Shown here: positions 23,351 through 35,005 of the stretch, one piece after another
Position numbering within the stretch: position 1 is the first letter of the stretch
How the letters are laid out: the number at the start of each line of letters is the position of its first letter
DNA from: Amorphophallus konjac
Lineage: Eukaryota > Streptophyta > Magnoliopsida > Alismatales > Araceae
Direction: 5' to 3'
Length of the DNA: 64,000 nt
NCBI GenBank assembly: GCA_022559845.1
Contig: CM040126.1
Span: 47,796,458 to 47,860,457, forward strand
Position numbers and translations under genes: made by a program
The notes under the pieces: model-generated
What the model was told of the DNA's origin: nothing
Database searches by the model: none
Seen by the model: the letters and a program-made list of their open reading frames with translations, nothing else

Positions 23351-25734
23351 TATAATATCTCAGACCTTTCGGATCCTTCTTCTTGGGTCCCGAATCTATT
23401 TTCTCGGAGAATTTGTTCCCATTTTGTCCGGAATTATCTTTCGGACGTTTTTCGGGTTCGGATCCGTGCGTTTCGGATCAGTTTCGGAGGTCCCAGAACG
23501 TGTTCCGCGGTTTCCCATATTTTTTCCTGACAGGACCTACGGAACCCCGTAGCGGGTAAACCGGGTCGTTCACCTACTCAGAGATGGTACCAAGGCGATC
23601 AGCGTGTTCCAATGATCGCGGGGGTATATTTTTCTATTTTTTGTATTTTTTGGAAAATCCATATTTTCTATATAACCCCATTTCCATTTCCTTTTTTTCT
23701 TTCTCCTTTCTCTTTCTTCTTCCTCCTTCTTTCTTCCCGTTGGAGAACCGACGCCCCCTCTCTTTCTCTCTCCTCTTCCGATGACGACGCAGCGTGCCCC
23801 TCCGGCTGCAGACGGTGGTGGGCGACGGTGTGGCGACGACGGCGGCGGCGAGGTGATCATGGCAGCGTGCGTGGCTCGTGGGAACTCGAGGAAGAACGAG
23901 CGGTTTTGAGGACCAACGGCGATCTAGGCATTTTTGGGCTTCTTTGAGGTAGGGTGACGGATCCCCACTTCTTCCCTTGCATCCCCCGTGATTTGTAGGT
24001 CGTGGAAAGCCGACAGGGCATGTTTTCATGTCGGGATGGGGAAACTCCATGTTTGGGGGGTGAGCAGGATTTCACCAATTTATTGAGTTTCTAGCTGGAT
24101 TTTTGGGGTTTCTAACATACTGGGAGTTAAGGGAGTGATTTCCCTTTTATTTTCCCTTCACCAGGGGGTGAATGGGCGTGGTTTTTGGATTTTCCGTGCT
24201 TACTCCGCGAACCGGGTTCTGCCCGTTGTCGCGCTACAGGTCAGGGGCGCGATCTCGAGATCGCGCTGCCCCCTGTCGTCGCGTTCATCGAGGAAGATGA
24301 ACAGGGGCTCGTCGGCCTGTCGACAGAGAACGCGCCTGCCCGACTAGACGCTACCTTGTGAACGCGCCTGGTCATACCAGCGCATCCACGGTCTAACGCG
24401 CCGGGTTTCCAAGGCGCGTTAACGGTTAACGCGCTATGGGTCCCGAGCGCGTTCATGCTTGAACGCGCTAGGCCATGCGAGCGCGTTCATGAACGCGATC
24501 CTGGCCTATAGCGCGTCAATACTTCTCACAGATCCTGGAGTTTTCACACGTGTGGCAGCCTCCAGAATGGACCGCTACCCGTATTCTGTTATACCGGAGT
24601 TATGTTTTGCCGATTCGAGTCTCGGGCGAATGGATCTCGATCTGTGTGCTGACCCGTGGTCTGACTGATGCTGGGCATCATGTGGGGGCCACATGTTAGG
24701 GTGCCGTGAGATCCCGGGAGTTGATGTTCTTGGCTTACGTCACCGTGAGTCGGTGTCGGTACGAGGAGCGGTCCTTGTACTCTGTCCGGTTTAGACGTTA
24801 TTTTCCGTTGACTAGAGAGTCTACTCCTTCAGTGACCCTCCACCAGTCGTAGCCTTCCGACACGCGAGTGGTCCCACCAGGGAGTGGTGGCGAGGCTACC
24901 CCGAGAGACGGTTTTTAGACTGGTTTCCATTGGGCCCCACGTCTTGCAGCCAGAGTCCGGCTGAGGGGAAAACCAGTCAGAGGGCCAGACCTGGGACGCA
25001 TGGTCTATGTGTGCACACGTGGTTGGGGGCGGTTGGACCCGCGCTGATGAGCGCAACCCCAGCTAGTCACTTGTTCTGTGGTTACTAGTACGGTGTCCCC
25101 GCTCCACCAGGGGTCGAGGGGGACACCCGAGACGTGGTTTAAGCCGTCAGTGGATGCATCCGACCTTGCTTCTAGTGGGTGGGTACTCCTATCTTTGTGT
25201 GGTAGCGACTCTTCAGTTTTGACGAGTTGTCTCGGTTTTCATGCCGTGTGTTCGTTACTAGCCGTAGTGGTAGCTTGTAGTTACTTTTCCCATAGTTACT
25301 CGGTTTGCGAGGTGGGGACCGGATGATCCCTGCGGAGCCTTTTGTTTTAAGGCACATTCCCTGTGTATTTTCCGTGTTTCAGGTGCGACGCGGCTTCAGG
25401 GGAGCGCTTCCGAGGCTCCACGTAGTTCAGGTGCCCAGGGTTAGATGCCAGTTGCCAGGCTGGGGTATGCCTCGTGTAGTTGTACCTTCTTTTCTACGTT
25501 GTACTAGTTATGGACTACTGTTATATTTTAGACTGCTGTTATTATTGTGGACCATGTAATTTAATTAATGTCATTATTTATTTCCTACTTATTCATATTA
25601 ACTGTGTAGTTCTGTAATTATTTTAGATTCTTGTGTATCTTCACACCATCCTTTCAACCCTTCCGAGTCTTCAGACTCGTGGGTGGCGGTTCGAGATTCG
25701 GGCCTTCCCGGTGTTCGAATCTCGGGTCGTTACA
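23351..25734 (+). repeat. LTR-A 3' LTR
   Basis: A 2384-bp copy of the 5' LTR with scattered substitutions and small deletions. Its first dinucleotide is TA where TG is expected. It ends GGGTCGTTACA at 25734, where LTR-D sequence resumes. Confidence 0.92.
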
Positions 25735-26931
25735 ACAAACTACAACTAGAAAGCTGTAAAAGAAAGCTAGGAGAGCAGGAGTAGAACGGCTAAAAGAAAA
25801 GGGAAAAGCAAAGCCGTAAGGAACGAGAACACGGCTACCGAGCAAAGCACGGCTCCCAAAGCTGCTCCAAACAGCGACTGAAGGGCGAACCCTGATCTCA
25901 CAAAGTCAGGAGTTACCGATCCGTCAGCCAACCATTAGCCCAAAGGCTAAAGCCCATGAAATCAGGCAAAAGCCCTAGAAAAGACCTAGACAGACAACAG
26001 ACACAGACGCACACGACTAGAGCGTCGTGTACGCGACACAGAGCTATCCTCTGCAAAGTCGAGAACAGACCAACTCGGAAGGGGAAGCTGAACTTGGACG
26101 AAGCCTAGAACAGACTAACTCGGAAGGGGAAGACAGACTCCGAGAAACACGAGGGTCATGCGCCAAGTGACGGAAGCACCTCCTCACTTGAAGAACAACC
26201 AGATGCGTCCACTGACGTCTTACAATGCGTCATAGGTATCTCGCTACGAACACCGAGAACGACGGAGACTGAGATACTCACCGAACTGAACCAGGAACTA
26301 CAGTAACGAGTGACTAGTCAGGGTCACGCCCATCGGCGTTCGTCCAAAACGCCCCTGATCACGTGTGCACACACAAGCTCAATGCCTTGAGCCAGGTCTC
26401 TAGCTAGTTTTCTCCCCCAGCAGGACGCTACTGCAAGGCAAGGGAGCCCACGGAAACTAGCCTACAAACCGTATCTCGGGAACTGCCCCACCACCACTCC
26501 CAGGTGGGCCAACACTCGAGGTCGTCGAGCTACGACTAGTGGAGGCTCACTAGACACGGAGACTTTGAAACACGAGTGCTGAAGTACAGACATGCTAAGA
26601 ATGCACTGTCGAACGTACTACGAAGCACAAAGGTAGTACACCAATTGCCAACAGACTCAGGATAGGGCAACTAGACCTACCAACGCAACAATCCTTGAGT
26701 CTCATGACTCGGAGTCAAGATCGTCGCACAACGGCGGTGACAAGCCACTAATCAGCCTAATCCTAAGCCACAGGAAACGATAATGGATCATCAGATCCAC
26801 ACAACCGTATAAAATGACTCACGGAAACTTGAGGAAGCATCAAGGCCCTCAAAGCACTTGGACACATAAACCGAGGTAAGACAGCACCTCTAGGCGTCCA
26901 GAACCATGTCTCGATCAGATGAGACACTAAC
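25735..26931 (-). repeat. LTR-D 3' LTR, piece 2
   Basis: It aligns along its whole length with about 45101-46294 of the LTR-D 5' LTR. It is bounded on the left by LTR-A and on the right by LTR-B, including one copy of the LTR-B duplication CTAAC (26927-26931). Short open frames here are not genes. Confidence 0.92.
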
Positions 26932-27270
26932 TGTGATGTCCCGGACCCTTTTCGGATCCTTCTTCTTGGGTCTGGGATCTGTGTTTTCGGTGAATTTGGC
27001 TCCGTTGTGTCCGGAATTATGTTCTGAACATCTTTCGTGTTTGGATCCGTGCGATTCGGGTCAGTTCGGAGGCTCGGAACGTGTTCCGCGGCCTTTCCGC
27101 GTGTTTTTCGATTCCCGCGTGTGTGTATAGAAAACACATACGGAACCCTATAGCGGGTGAACCGGGTCGTTCATCTACCCGCGAGTGGTACCGTTGTGAT
27201 CAGCACGTCGAGAGGATCGAGGAGGTGTATTTTTCTATTTTTCAGGATTTTTTTGATTTTCTAGATTTTC

Positions 27271-27278
27271 TATAAATA
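27271..27278 (+). promoter_or_regulatory. TATA box of LTR-B
   Basis: TATAAATA lies in an AT-rich promoter, followed by a CT-rich start region. The 3' LTR equivalent is at 38633-38640. Confidence 0.8.
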
Positions 27279-27827
27279 CCAAACCTTTTTCTTTTCTTTT
27301 TCACCTTTTTCTTCTTATTCTTCCTCCTTCTTCCAACCGTTGGAGAGCGCACTCCCCACCGCGCCATTCTTCTTCTCCGTGCGACCGAGACAAGGCCTCC
27401 TCCACTCCGGCAACGGCGTGGCGGTGACGGCGGCGACGAGGCGGTCCCGACGGTGCCCTTCTCGCGGCGGGAGGCGGGGCGTGTGGCATTCTAAAAGCTT
27501 CTTCCTTGACTTCGGCGGTGATTCGGCGGAGCATTCGCCCCATTGAGGTAGAGGGATGAATCCCTATGCTCATCCTGTCATCCCCCACGATTTGTAGGCC
27601 GAATGGGAGTCGAGAGGGGTATTTTTGAGCGGGTTAGGGTAAAATCATGTTTTGGGGAGAGTTCGCCCGATCTATGGATTTGAGTTGTGATTCAGTGTTT
27701 TGATGGCCTAGAATCATGCTAGGAATCCCCTGGGGTCTTCCCCTTTGATTTCCCCCTCTCCTATGGAGGTATGGGGGCGTGGTTGGAATTTTTGGGCGTT
27801 TCCCGCCGTTTCACCCTCGGGCGGGTG

Positions 27828-28387
27828 TGACGGTCCTTCCAGTGACCGTCAAACAGTGTAACGCACCTGGATGGGTGCGTTACAGCCCTGTGTGCAGCCA
27901 GTGGGGTCTGTGGGCTGTGACGGTCCAACGATAGACCGCTACAGTGTTGTGACGCACCTGGGTTGGACCGTCAGGCTGCGTTCGACCGTTGGCTGCTGAC
28001 CGTTGGTTTTTGACCGTTGGGGTGTCAAGACCTGTGACTCACCTGGCTTGGCACGTCACAGCCTTGTAACGCCCCTGGGTGGGTGCGTCAGAGCAGGCGA
28101 ACCCACCTCCCCTGACGCATCAGGGTTGGTCCGTCAGGTGCTGTGGCGCCCCCAGGCGGGTGCGTCAGAGCTTGTTTTCACCTCGGCTTTTGACGCTCCA
28201 GGGCTGGACCGTCAGAGCCTTGTGACGCTCCAGTGTAGGTGCGTCATAGCCTGTGACGCCCCTAGGTGGGTGCGTCAGGGCCTGTTTTCGCCTTCGCTTG
28301 TGACGCTCCAGGGGTGGACCGTCAGAGCCTTGTGACGCTCAAGTGTAGGTGCGTCACAGCCTGTGACGGCCCAAGGTTGGACCGTCA
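27828..28387 (+). repeat. Array of 14 rigid 24-bp inverted-repeat modules in the LTR-B leader
   Basis: Each module is a 6-base arm, exactly 12 bases, and the complementary 6-base arm, for example TGACGC-N12-GCGTCA. Variants such as TGACGG/CCGTCA and TAACGC/GCGTTA change both arms together; mixed TGACGC/CCGTCA pairs also occur. I count 14 modules at irregular 30-55 bp spacing. The 3' LTR carries the same array at 39188-39755. The array lies about 550 bp downstream of the TATA box, so it should be in the transcribed leader. Confidence 0.9.
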
Positions 28388-29439
28388 GGCTCCTCGCTGC
28401 ACCGAGCATGTGCGGTTCTGTTTCTTCGACGATGGTTTCCGTGAGTCAGTCCTTAGTTCCAGTGACCTGTCTACTAGTCGTAGCTTCCTGCGCACGCGGG
28501 TGCGGACCCACCTGGGAGTGTTGGAGAGCGAGACCCAGTGAGAGGTGATTTTTAGGCTGGTTACCGTAGGGCCCCTTGCCTTTGTCACCAGAGTCCGGTG
28601 GGGGGGAAAATCAGCTAGAGGACCCGACCTAGAGCAGATGGTCTGTGTGTGCACACGTAGTTGGGGGCTTAGGACACGCGCTGACGAGCGTGACCCCAGC
28701 TAGTCCTTGTTGTGGTAATTATTGCGTGTCTGAGTCTCACGCCCGGGGAGTTGTAGCTAGACACTTGTGACGCGGTGTAAGACGTCAGGGGACGCTTCCG
28801 GTCGTTCTTCTAGTGGGTAGTGCTCCTGTTCACTGGCAGGTGTGGACTCAAGTTTCATTGGCCCGAGGTTTAGTAGTACGTGTTGTTAGAGTAGATGGCT
28901 TTTTCGTTTATTTACTTTAGCTTGTTGGTTCTACCGTACTCCTGTTAGGTAGGGCTGCGTTATGCTTTCTTATTTTCCTGCCATGTTTTCCGCGCGAGGT
29001 GGGGATTCGCGGGATCTCTACTGGGCCAATGAAATGAGGCTCACCCCTGCTTTTCAGGTGAGGCGGGGTCTTCGAGAGGTGCGGCCGAGTTCCAGCGTGG
29101 TTCTTCTAGCCAGGGTTAGCCGCCAGTCTGCCAGAGCCGGGGGATGTCCCGTGTAGTTGTACGCCGGGGGATGCCCCATGTAGTTGTACTTTCTTTTCTG
29201 TTGACTGTACTTTTATTTGGACATGAGACTCTGTGGACCTTGTAGCAGTTTACTTTATTTATATTATGTTGTGCATTATATTTTAGATCATTGTGCTACC
29301 TCTGCGGTTGTTTCAGCTTCTCTTGTACTCCCACACCATCCCTTTCTACCCTTCCGAGTCTTCGGGCTCGTGGGTTGACGGGACGAGATTCGAGACGGGC
29401 CGGTTCCTTTCCGGTACTCGGATCCCGGGTCGTCACAGC

Positions 29440-29451
29440 TGGTATCAGAGC
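29440..29451 (+). promoter_or_regulatory. Primer-binding site of LTR-B
   Basis: TGGTATCAGAGC, complementary to initiator Met tRNA, 2 bases after the 5' LTR. Confidence 0.94.
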
Positions 29452-29592
29452 CGAGGTTGTAGAGGTATATCAAAACTTGAGACGAATTGCGGTGGTCCAG
29501 AAGGTCCATGAATGTCCTGTACAGTCGGCGCCTGGCTTAGGGCCGCGCGTGTTTTATTGATTTGTGGGTGTTTTCTTGATGCCACGTGTGTT

Positions 29593-32500
29593 ATGGCGCC
29601 ACGGAGGAGGGCTCGTCCCCAGGAGGGAGAGTCTAGTGGTGGTCCAGAGGAGCAGAGCAGGGCTTCAGTTTCTGAGGGTGTAGTTGGAGATGCGAGAGCT
29701 CCAGGGATGGACGATTTCTTCCGAGGTATGTTTGAGTATGTGCTTCAGCGGCATCCGGGAGGTCAGCAGCAGGGAGATCATCAGCAGCAGGGTGGCGATG
29801 CTGGTGAGGACCGGGCTCGTGGTGGTCATAGTCGTGTGCTGAAGGAGTTCTTACTGTTTCAGCCTCCTTCCTTGAGTGGGCAGCCAGATCCTGAGGTGGC
29901 CAGAGAGTGGCTGGATGATGTGCGGTGGATTTTCAGTGCGATGGAGTGTCCTGAGGAGGAGCAGGTAGCGTTGGCTACTCATCATCTTCAGGGGGCGGCC
30001 TGTACTTGGTGGACGTCAGAGTGGGGTTCAGTGTTCCAGTCCCATCCTCTTCGACAGATTACGTGGTAGGAGTTCGTCACGGCTTTCGAGCGTGCTTTCT
30101 GCCCGTCCTTTGTCAAGTCGCAGAGGTTGCGTGAGTTTATGGAGTTGACTCAAGGTGACATGACGATGATGCAGTACCGTGCAAGGTTTATTGAGTTGGG
30201 CCGTTATGCTCCTCATATTGTGGCAGATAAGGAGATGAAGACCGATCAGTTTGTGGGTGGTCTGAGGCTAGAGCTGAGGCATCATCTTCTTGCGTCAGGT
30301 TTGACCACCTTGGATGCTGCATGTAAGGTAGCAGCGGCGTTGGAGAGAGACTTGCAGAAGGTTTGAGGGCAGGGCAGTGCTAGTCAGGTGCAGGCAGATT
30401 TCAGCCAGCCGACGGGGATGCAGCGGTAGAGTACCGTCCAGCTCTCAGCAGGTGGATCAGTGGCGACGCAGTCGGTGGCTCCTGTGCCAGGGTCGTCATC
30501 CTTTAGATCGAAGTTTAAGAAGTTGCTTAAGGAAGCTGGTTTTGGTAAGAGGCGCCAGGATCGTAAGGAGTCGAAGCAGGAGTCGATGGGCAGTGTTTAG
30601 CAGTCGGTGGCTTTTTAGCGTCAGGGTTCGATGACTGGTTCTCGGGGCGGTTGTCCTAGGTGCGGTGGTTCTCATCCGGGTAGACCGTGTTCAGTGCCCG
30701 TGATTTGCTTTAGGTGCGACCAGCCAGGGCACATGGCACGTGACTGTCCGCAGAGACCGAGCCAGCCGCACGAGTTTCAGCAGTAGCAATTTCAGCCCCA
30801 ACAGTTGTCATCACAGCCGCAGTAGTACCAGCAACAGGGATAGTTTCCTCAGTTGTCACGGTCAGCTACTGTAGGGAGGCAGAGATCCCGAGGCAAAGTG
30901 ACTCACATGACCAGGGCAGAGGCTGAGGCGTCGCATCTGGTGGAAGGTACTCTTTCGATTTTGGGTTGTGCGGCTCGTGTTTTGTTTGATTCAGGTGCTT
31001 ATCATTCGTTCATCTCGGAGGATTTTGCTCAGAGTGTGGAGGACCCAGTGACCGAGGTGTCCTGTGACTTGGCGGTGGAGTTGCCTACCGGTGACTTCAT
31101 GATCACCCCGTACTACTTTGAGAAGGTACCTGTGTGGGTGGAAGGGCGGAACTTGTCGGTTAGACTCTACGCGTTACCGCTTCAGGACTTCGATGTGATT
31201 TTGGACATGGATTGGCTTGAGGCTCATCATGCCTTGGTGGATTGCGGCTCGAAGAAGGTCTACTTCTGACAGTTTCATGGACCCACCTTCTATTTTCAAG
31301 GTATTCGGTCTTCCTCTTCCCGCTTGCTTATTTCGGCTATCCGTGCGTGTCACTTGCTTGATGCGGGTTGTTAGGGCTTTCTCGCATCTGTGGTTTTGAG
31401 TGGTCGACAGTGTCCTGAGGTAGAGGACATTCCTGTCGTGTGCGAGTTTCCCGATGTTTTTCCTGAGGAGCTACTAGGGTTGCCACCGCAGCGAGAGATT
31501 GATTTCGTGATTGAGGTGGTGTCGGGTACGGCGCCTATGTAGAAGGCCCCTTATCAGATGGCGCCTGCAGAGTTGCGAGAGCTGAAGGTGCAGTTGCAGG
31601 AGTTGCTGGCCAAGGGGTATATTCGTCCTAGTTATTCCCCGTGGGGTGCGCCGGTGTTGTTTGTGAAGAAGAAGGATGGTAGTTTGAGGCTGTGCATCGA
31701 CTATCGCCAGTTGAACCAGGCGACTGTTAAGAACAAGTATCCGTTGCCCCGGATTGATGACTTGTTCGATCAGCTTCAGTCGGCCCGGGTGTTTTCGAGG
31801 ATCGATTTGAGATCGGGCTATTACCAGCTGCGGATTCGAGAGTCGGACGTGGAGAAGACGGCGTTTTGATCGAGGTATGGGCATTATGAGTTCTTGGTGA
31901 TGCCGTTTGGGCTCACCAATGCCCCCGCGGCATTTATGGATTTGATGCATAGGGTGTTCCGTCCATATCTAGACCAGTTCGTGGTCGTGTTCGTGGATGA
32001 CATCCTTGTGTATTCGTAATCTGTCGAGGAGCATGTGCATCATTTGAGAGTGGTGTTGCAGACCCTACGTGATCACCAGTTGTATGCCAAGTTTAGCAAG
32101 TGTGAGTTTTAGCTCTGAGAGGTGCACTTTCTGGGGCACGTTATTTCTGGTGAGGGTGTTTCCGTGGACCCGGCCAAGGTCGAGGCTGTGGTGCAGTGGC
32201 TGAGGCCGAGTTTTATCACGGAGATTCGAAGCTTTTTGGGGCTTGCAAGCGATTATCGGAGGTTCGTCCAGCATTTTTCTCATATTGCGGCCCCAATGAC
32301 CAGGCTTACGCGGAAGGATGTGTCGTTCGTCTGGACGGAGGAGTGTGGGCAGAGCTTCATGGAGCTGAAGAGATTGCTCACGACTGCTCCGGTGTTGGTG
32401 TTGCCTTCGGGATCGGGAGGCTTTGTGTTGTGTACAGATGCTTCCGGGGTAGGTCTCGATGCTGTGTTGATGCAGCATGGGAGAGTTGTGGCGTATGCGT

Positions 32501-32935
32501 CCCGGCAGTTGAAGCCACATGAGGAGAACTACCCTACTCATGATCTTGAGTTGGCAGCGGTGATTTTCTCTCTGAAGATCTGGAGGCACTATCTGTATGG
32601 TGAGAGGTTCGAGATGTTCACTGACCATCAGAGTTTGAGGTACGTGTTTACCCAGAAGGATCTTAACATCAGGCAGAGGAGGTGGATGGAGTACATGAAG
32701 GATTATGATTTCACTCTATCTTATCAGCCTGGCAGGATGAATGTCGTGGCTGATGCTCTGAGTAGGAGAGTAACGGTCAGTCAGATGTTGTTGAGGAAGT
32801 GGAGGCTTTGGGAGCAGGTTCCGGCCATGACTTTTAGGCTCAAGGTCCCTCGGGACCAGGGTTCGGCTATCCTTGCGAGTCTGACTGTCACGCCCGCGGT
32901 GCGTCGACAGGTGACTGAGGCTCAGCGAGCGGACC
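29593..32935 (+). pseudogene. LTR-B gag-pol, first part (Gag, PR, RT, RNase H)
   Basis: One frame runs from ATG 29593 through Gag (zinc knuckles near 30661-30747), protease (DSGAYHSF near 30990, with Tyr where LTR-A has Ser), RT ([15 protein letters not shown] near 31995), RNase H (CTDASG near 32430) and the start of integrase. There are 16 in-frame stops over the whole element and no indel before LTR-C, so damage is almost all point mutation. Most stops are TAG at sites where LTR-A or the family has Gln; several TGA replace Arg, and one TAG replaces the Trp of CEFW. LTR-C inserts after 32935, duplicating GGACC. Confidence 0.92.
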
Positions 32936-33259
32936 TGTGGACGCACTTTTTGTTTAATAAAATCGTTGTTTATTTGTTTATTGGCGTTTATTAAGTGCGT
33001 GGGCGTGCCAGTCACAAAGTGACGATTTATTGTGCGCTCGATCTGACTAATCAGACGATTGTGTGGTTCGTGTCGGGACTGGAACCCGCCACGCCATAAA
33101 GGTCATGGCGTCATATACATCCCCTCGGAGAGGGGAACACCCTTGATTAATCACCGGGAAAAGGGGCCTCATGGCCAGAAAATTAGTTACGTGAAAAGTC
33201 TATTAGGAAGCATTGAAATCCCCGTGCGAGGGTGAGAAGAAAGCATTCGAGATTATGTC

Positions 33260-34205
33260 GGTCATTTGTTGACCATTTGATGTTCGGACAAGTGTCCGGT
33301 TTGAGAAACGAGTAATCATCATAGGAAAACCGGAGCATATGTATGCCGGGTACGACAAATTTATTGTTCACAGGAACTGGAAGCATTCGGTTAAATCCCG
33401 GTTAGAGCGGTCAGAAATCGGTGAGTTTATTGGCCCGGTGCAAGATCGAGTCAGGACCATTCCGGGGGCGCCTCCCGCGGTCCAAACGAGGCTTGCGTGG
33501 GCATCATTAATATTTCGGTGCCGAGGGGCAGCGGGAAAGTGTCCCGGGACTATATTCTAAAACAAAGATGTGTACAGAGATAGCCGGCTATAGGCCTAGG
33601 ATGTGGGTCAGGCGATGACCATGGTTGGGGCGAACCCGAGGTCCGAGCATGACTCACGACGGTCTTATTGATGTCCCTATGCGTAGGGTTCGAGGAGGAC
33701 GAGAGCCGCCTCATTCCATTCGGGTTTTGTCGGTCACTCATGGACCATTTTGTGTTCGGACGAAGGTCCGTGTAGAAAATAAGACGGTGACGGGAGCAAA
33801 TCCGTGCAAATGTCTGCCGTGAGTACGGCAAGTTTAATGCGAGCGCGGAATTAGATCCGGTATATATATATGTCGGTCACTAACGGACCATTCATTATTC
33901 GGACGGAAGTCCGTATTAATAGCGTCAAGGACAACGGTAAAACCGTACGGACGTCTGCCGTAGGTGCGGCAAGTTTAATGTGGGTGCGGGATCGGATCCC
34001 GATGAAGATGGGTCAAGCTGATGATCTATGGGCCCGAGGTGGTTGCGGACTATGGCCATGTCGGGGTTTCCGAGGACCACGTCTGATGCCACGAGGCGTC
34101 ATTACTTTTCTCTTCACGCACAGTCTTGGAAAACGAAGGTTCCAAGGTATACGTGCGTGTCGGTCACGGTCGGACCATTCATTGTTTGGACGCGAGTCCC
34201 CGTTT
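33260..34205. repeat. Four copies of a double-hairpin repeat in LTR-C
   Basis: Each copy has GGTC-N7-GACC, about 10-13 bases, then (C)GGAC-N4-GTCC(G). Copies lie at about 33260-33298, 33732-33771, 33875-33914 and 34162-34200. The N4 loops are AAGT, GAAG, GGAA and GCGA; the last two fit the GNRA tetraloop rule. Around them a longer imperfect unit recurs with GTCTGCCGT and GCAAGTTTAATG. Confidence 0.75.
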
Positions 34206-34512
34206 GAAGCATCGAAGACGATGATAAAACCGTGCAAATGTCTGCCGTAGACACGACAAGTTTAATGTGGGGTTGCGGGATTAGATCCCGGGAGACTCGG
34301 GTCGAGTTAACGAACTATTGGCCCGAGATATGTTCGGATCACGACCATGTCGGAGGTTCCGAGGTCCACATCCGATACCACAAGGCATCATCGATTTTCT
34401 CTTTGCACCCAGCCCGGGGGTGTGAATTGTTAAGTGCGAAGCCCGAACTCACCAACGTGCGCCCTCGCACGCGGATCGACCTGCGCGGTCAGGTCGCGGG
34501 GTTCGAGGGGGT

Positions 34513-34560
34513 CAAGGGGGCAACGCCCCTTGCGGGGGTTTCCGGGGGCAGCGCCCCCGG
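34513..34560. repeat. Two adjacent GC-rich perfect hairpins in LTR-C
   Basis: Arms CAAGGGG/CCCCTTG enclose 6 bases (34513-34532). Arms CCGGGGGC/GCCCCCGG enclose 3 bases (34542-34560). Similar GC hairpins occur in LTRs of several plant retrotransposons. Confidence 0.8.
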
Positions 34561-34659
34561 AACAAAATTTGGATTATGGAAAGGGGAAACTTTTTATTAG
34601 TTTTATTCATTAGCTTCAAGTCTCTTCTCTCATTTGATTAATCATTTTCTCCCTTTCAG

Positions 34660-35005
34660 GCACGCCGGCTTAAGGGAAGCAAAGAGGGGAGCGCGCCGGT
34701 TAATGGAAGCCCAAAAGGGCACGCCGGAATAGGTGGTGCAAAGTTTGGGCGCGCCGGTTAATGGCCAATGGAGGAGGGTGCGCCGGAATAGGCCCAATGA
34801 GGGGGGGCGCGCCGGTTATATGGCAAGAAGGAAGAGGGCCAGGGGCGCGCCGGAATAGGCTGAAAAAGGGGGAGGAATAGTGTAGCGCGCCGGTTAGTGG
34901 CAAGGAAAAATGAAAGGGGTTTTGAGTGTAAGGCTAAACCGGCGCGGGGGGGTACCGCGCCGGGTTAGCCCACGCCGGATTAGGGCGCGCCGGGTTAAGC
35001 TTCTA
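34660..35005. repeat. GCGCGCCGG(A/T) motif cluster 1 in LTR-C
   Basis: About ten copies of a CGCGCCGGTTA or CGCCGGAATA motif, several containing GGCGCGCC, are spaced 20-45 bp apart with unrelated purine-rich spacers. A second cluster lies at 36280-36470. Confidence 0.85.

Larger units (their letters stand above)
16026..25734 (+). mobile_element. LTR-A: Tekay/Del-type Ty3 chromovirus, degraded
   Basis: The element has LTRs at 16026-18450 and 23351-25734, a primer-binding site TGGTATCAGAGC (initiator Met tRNA) at 18453-18464, a gag-pol region, and a purine tract at 23338-23349. It sits inside the 3' LTR of LTR-D. Flanking AAAAT and ACAAA do not form a clean duplication, and the 3' LTR begins TA instead of TG, both signs of age. 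Gene order is gag, protease, RT, RNase H, integrase, chromodomain, as in Ty3/gypsy chromoviruses. Several frameshifts and stops make it non-functional. Confidence 0.92.
26932..29437 (+). repeat. LTR-B 5' LTR
   Basis: It begins TGTGATGTCCCGG and ends CGGGTCGTCACA, 2506 bp. The TATA box is at 27271-27278, then comes a CT-rich leader, a GC-rich segment and the 24-bp hairpin array at 27828-28387. The terminal part shares the CCTTCCGAGTCTTCGGGCTC block with LTR-A. Confidence 0.95.

Noticed and set aside
27828..28387. CRISPR-like or minisatellite reading of the LTR-B array
   Set aside because: Spacing between modules is irregular, the conserved unit is an inverted repeat and not a direct repeat, and the host is a plant.
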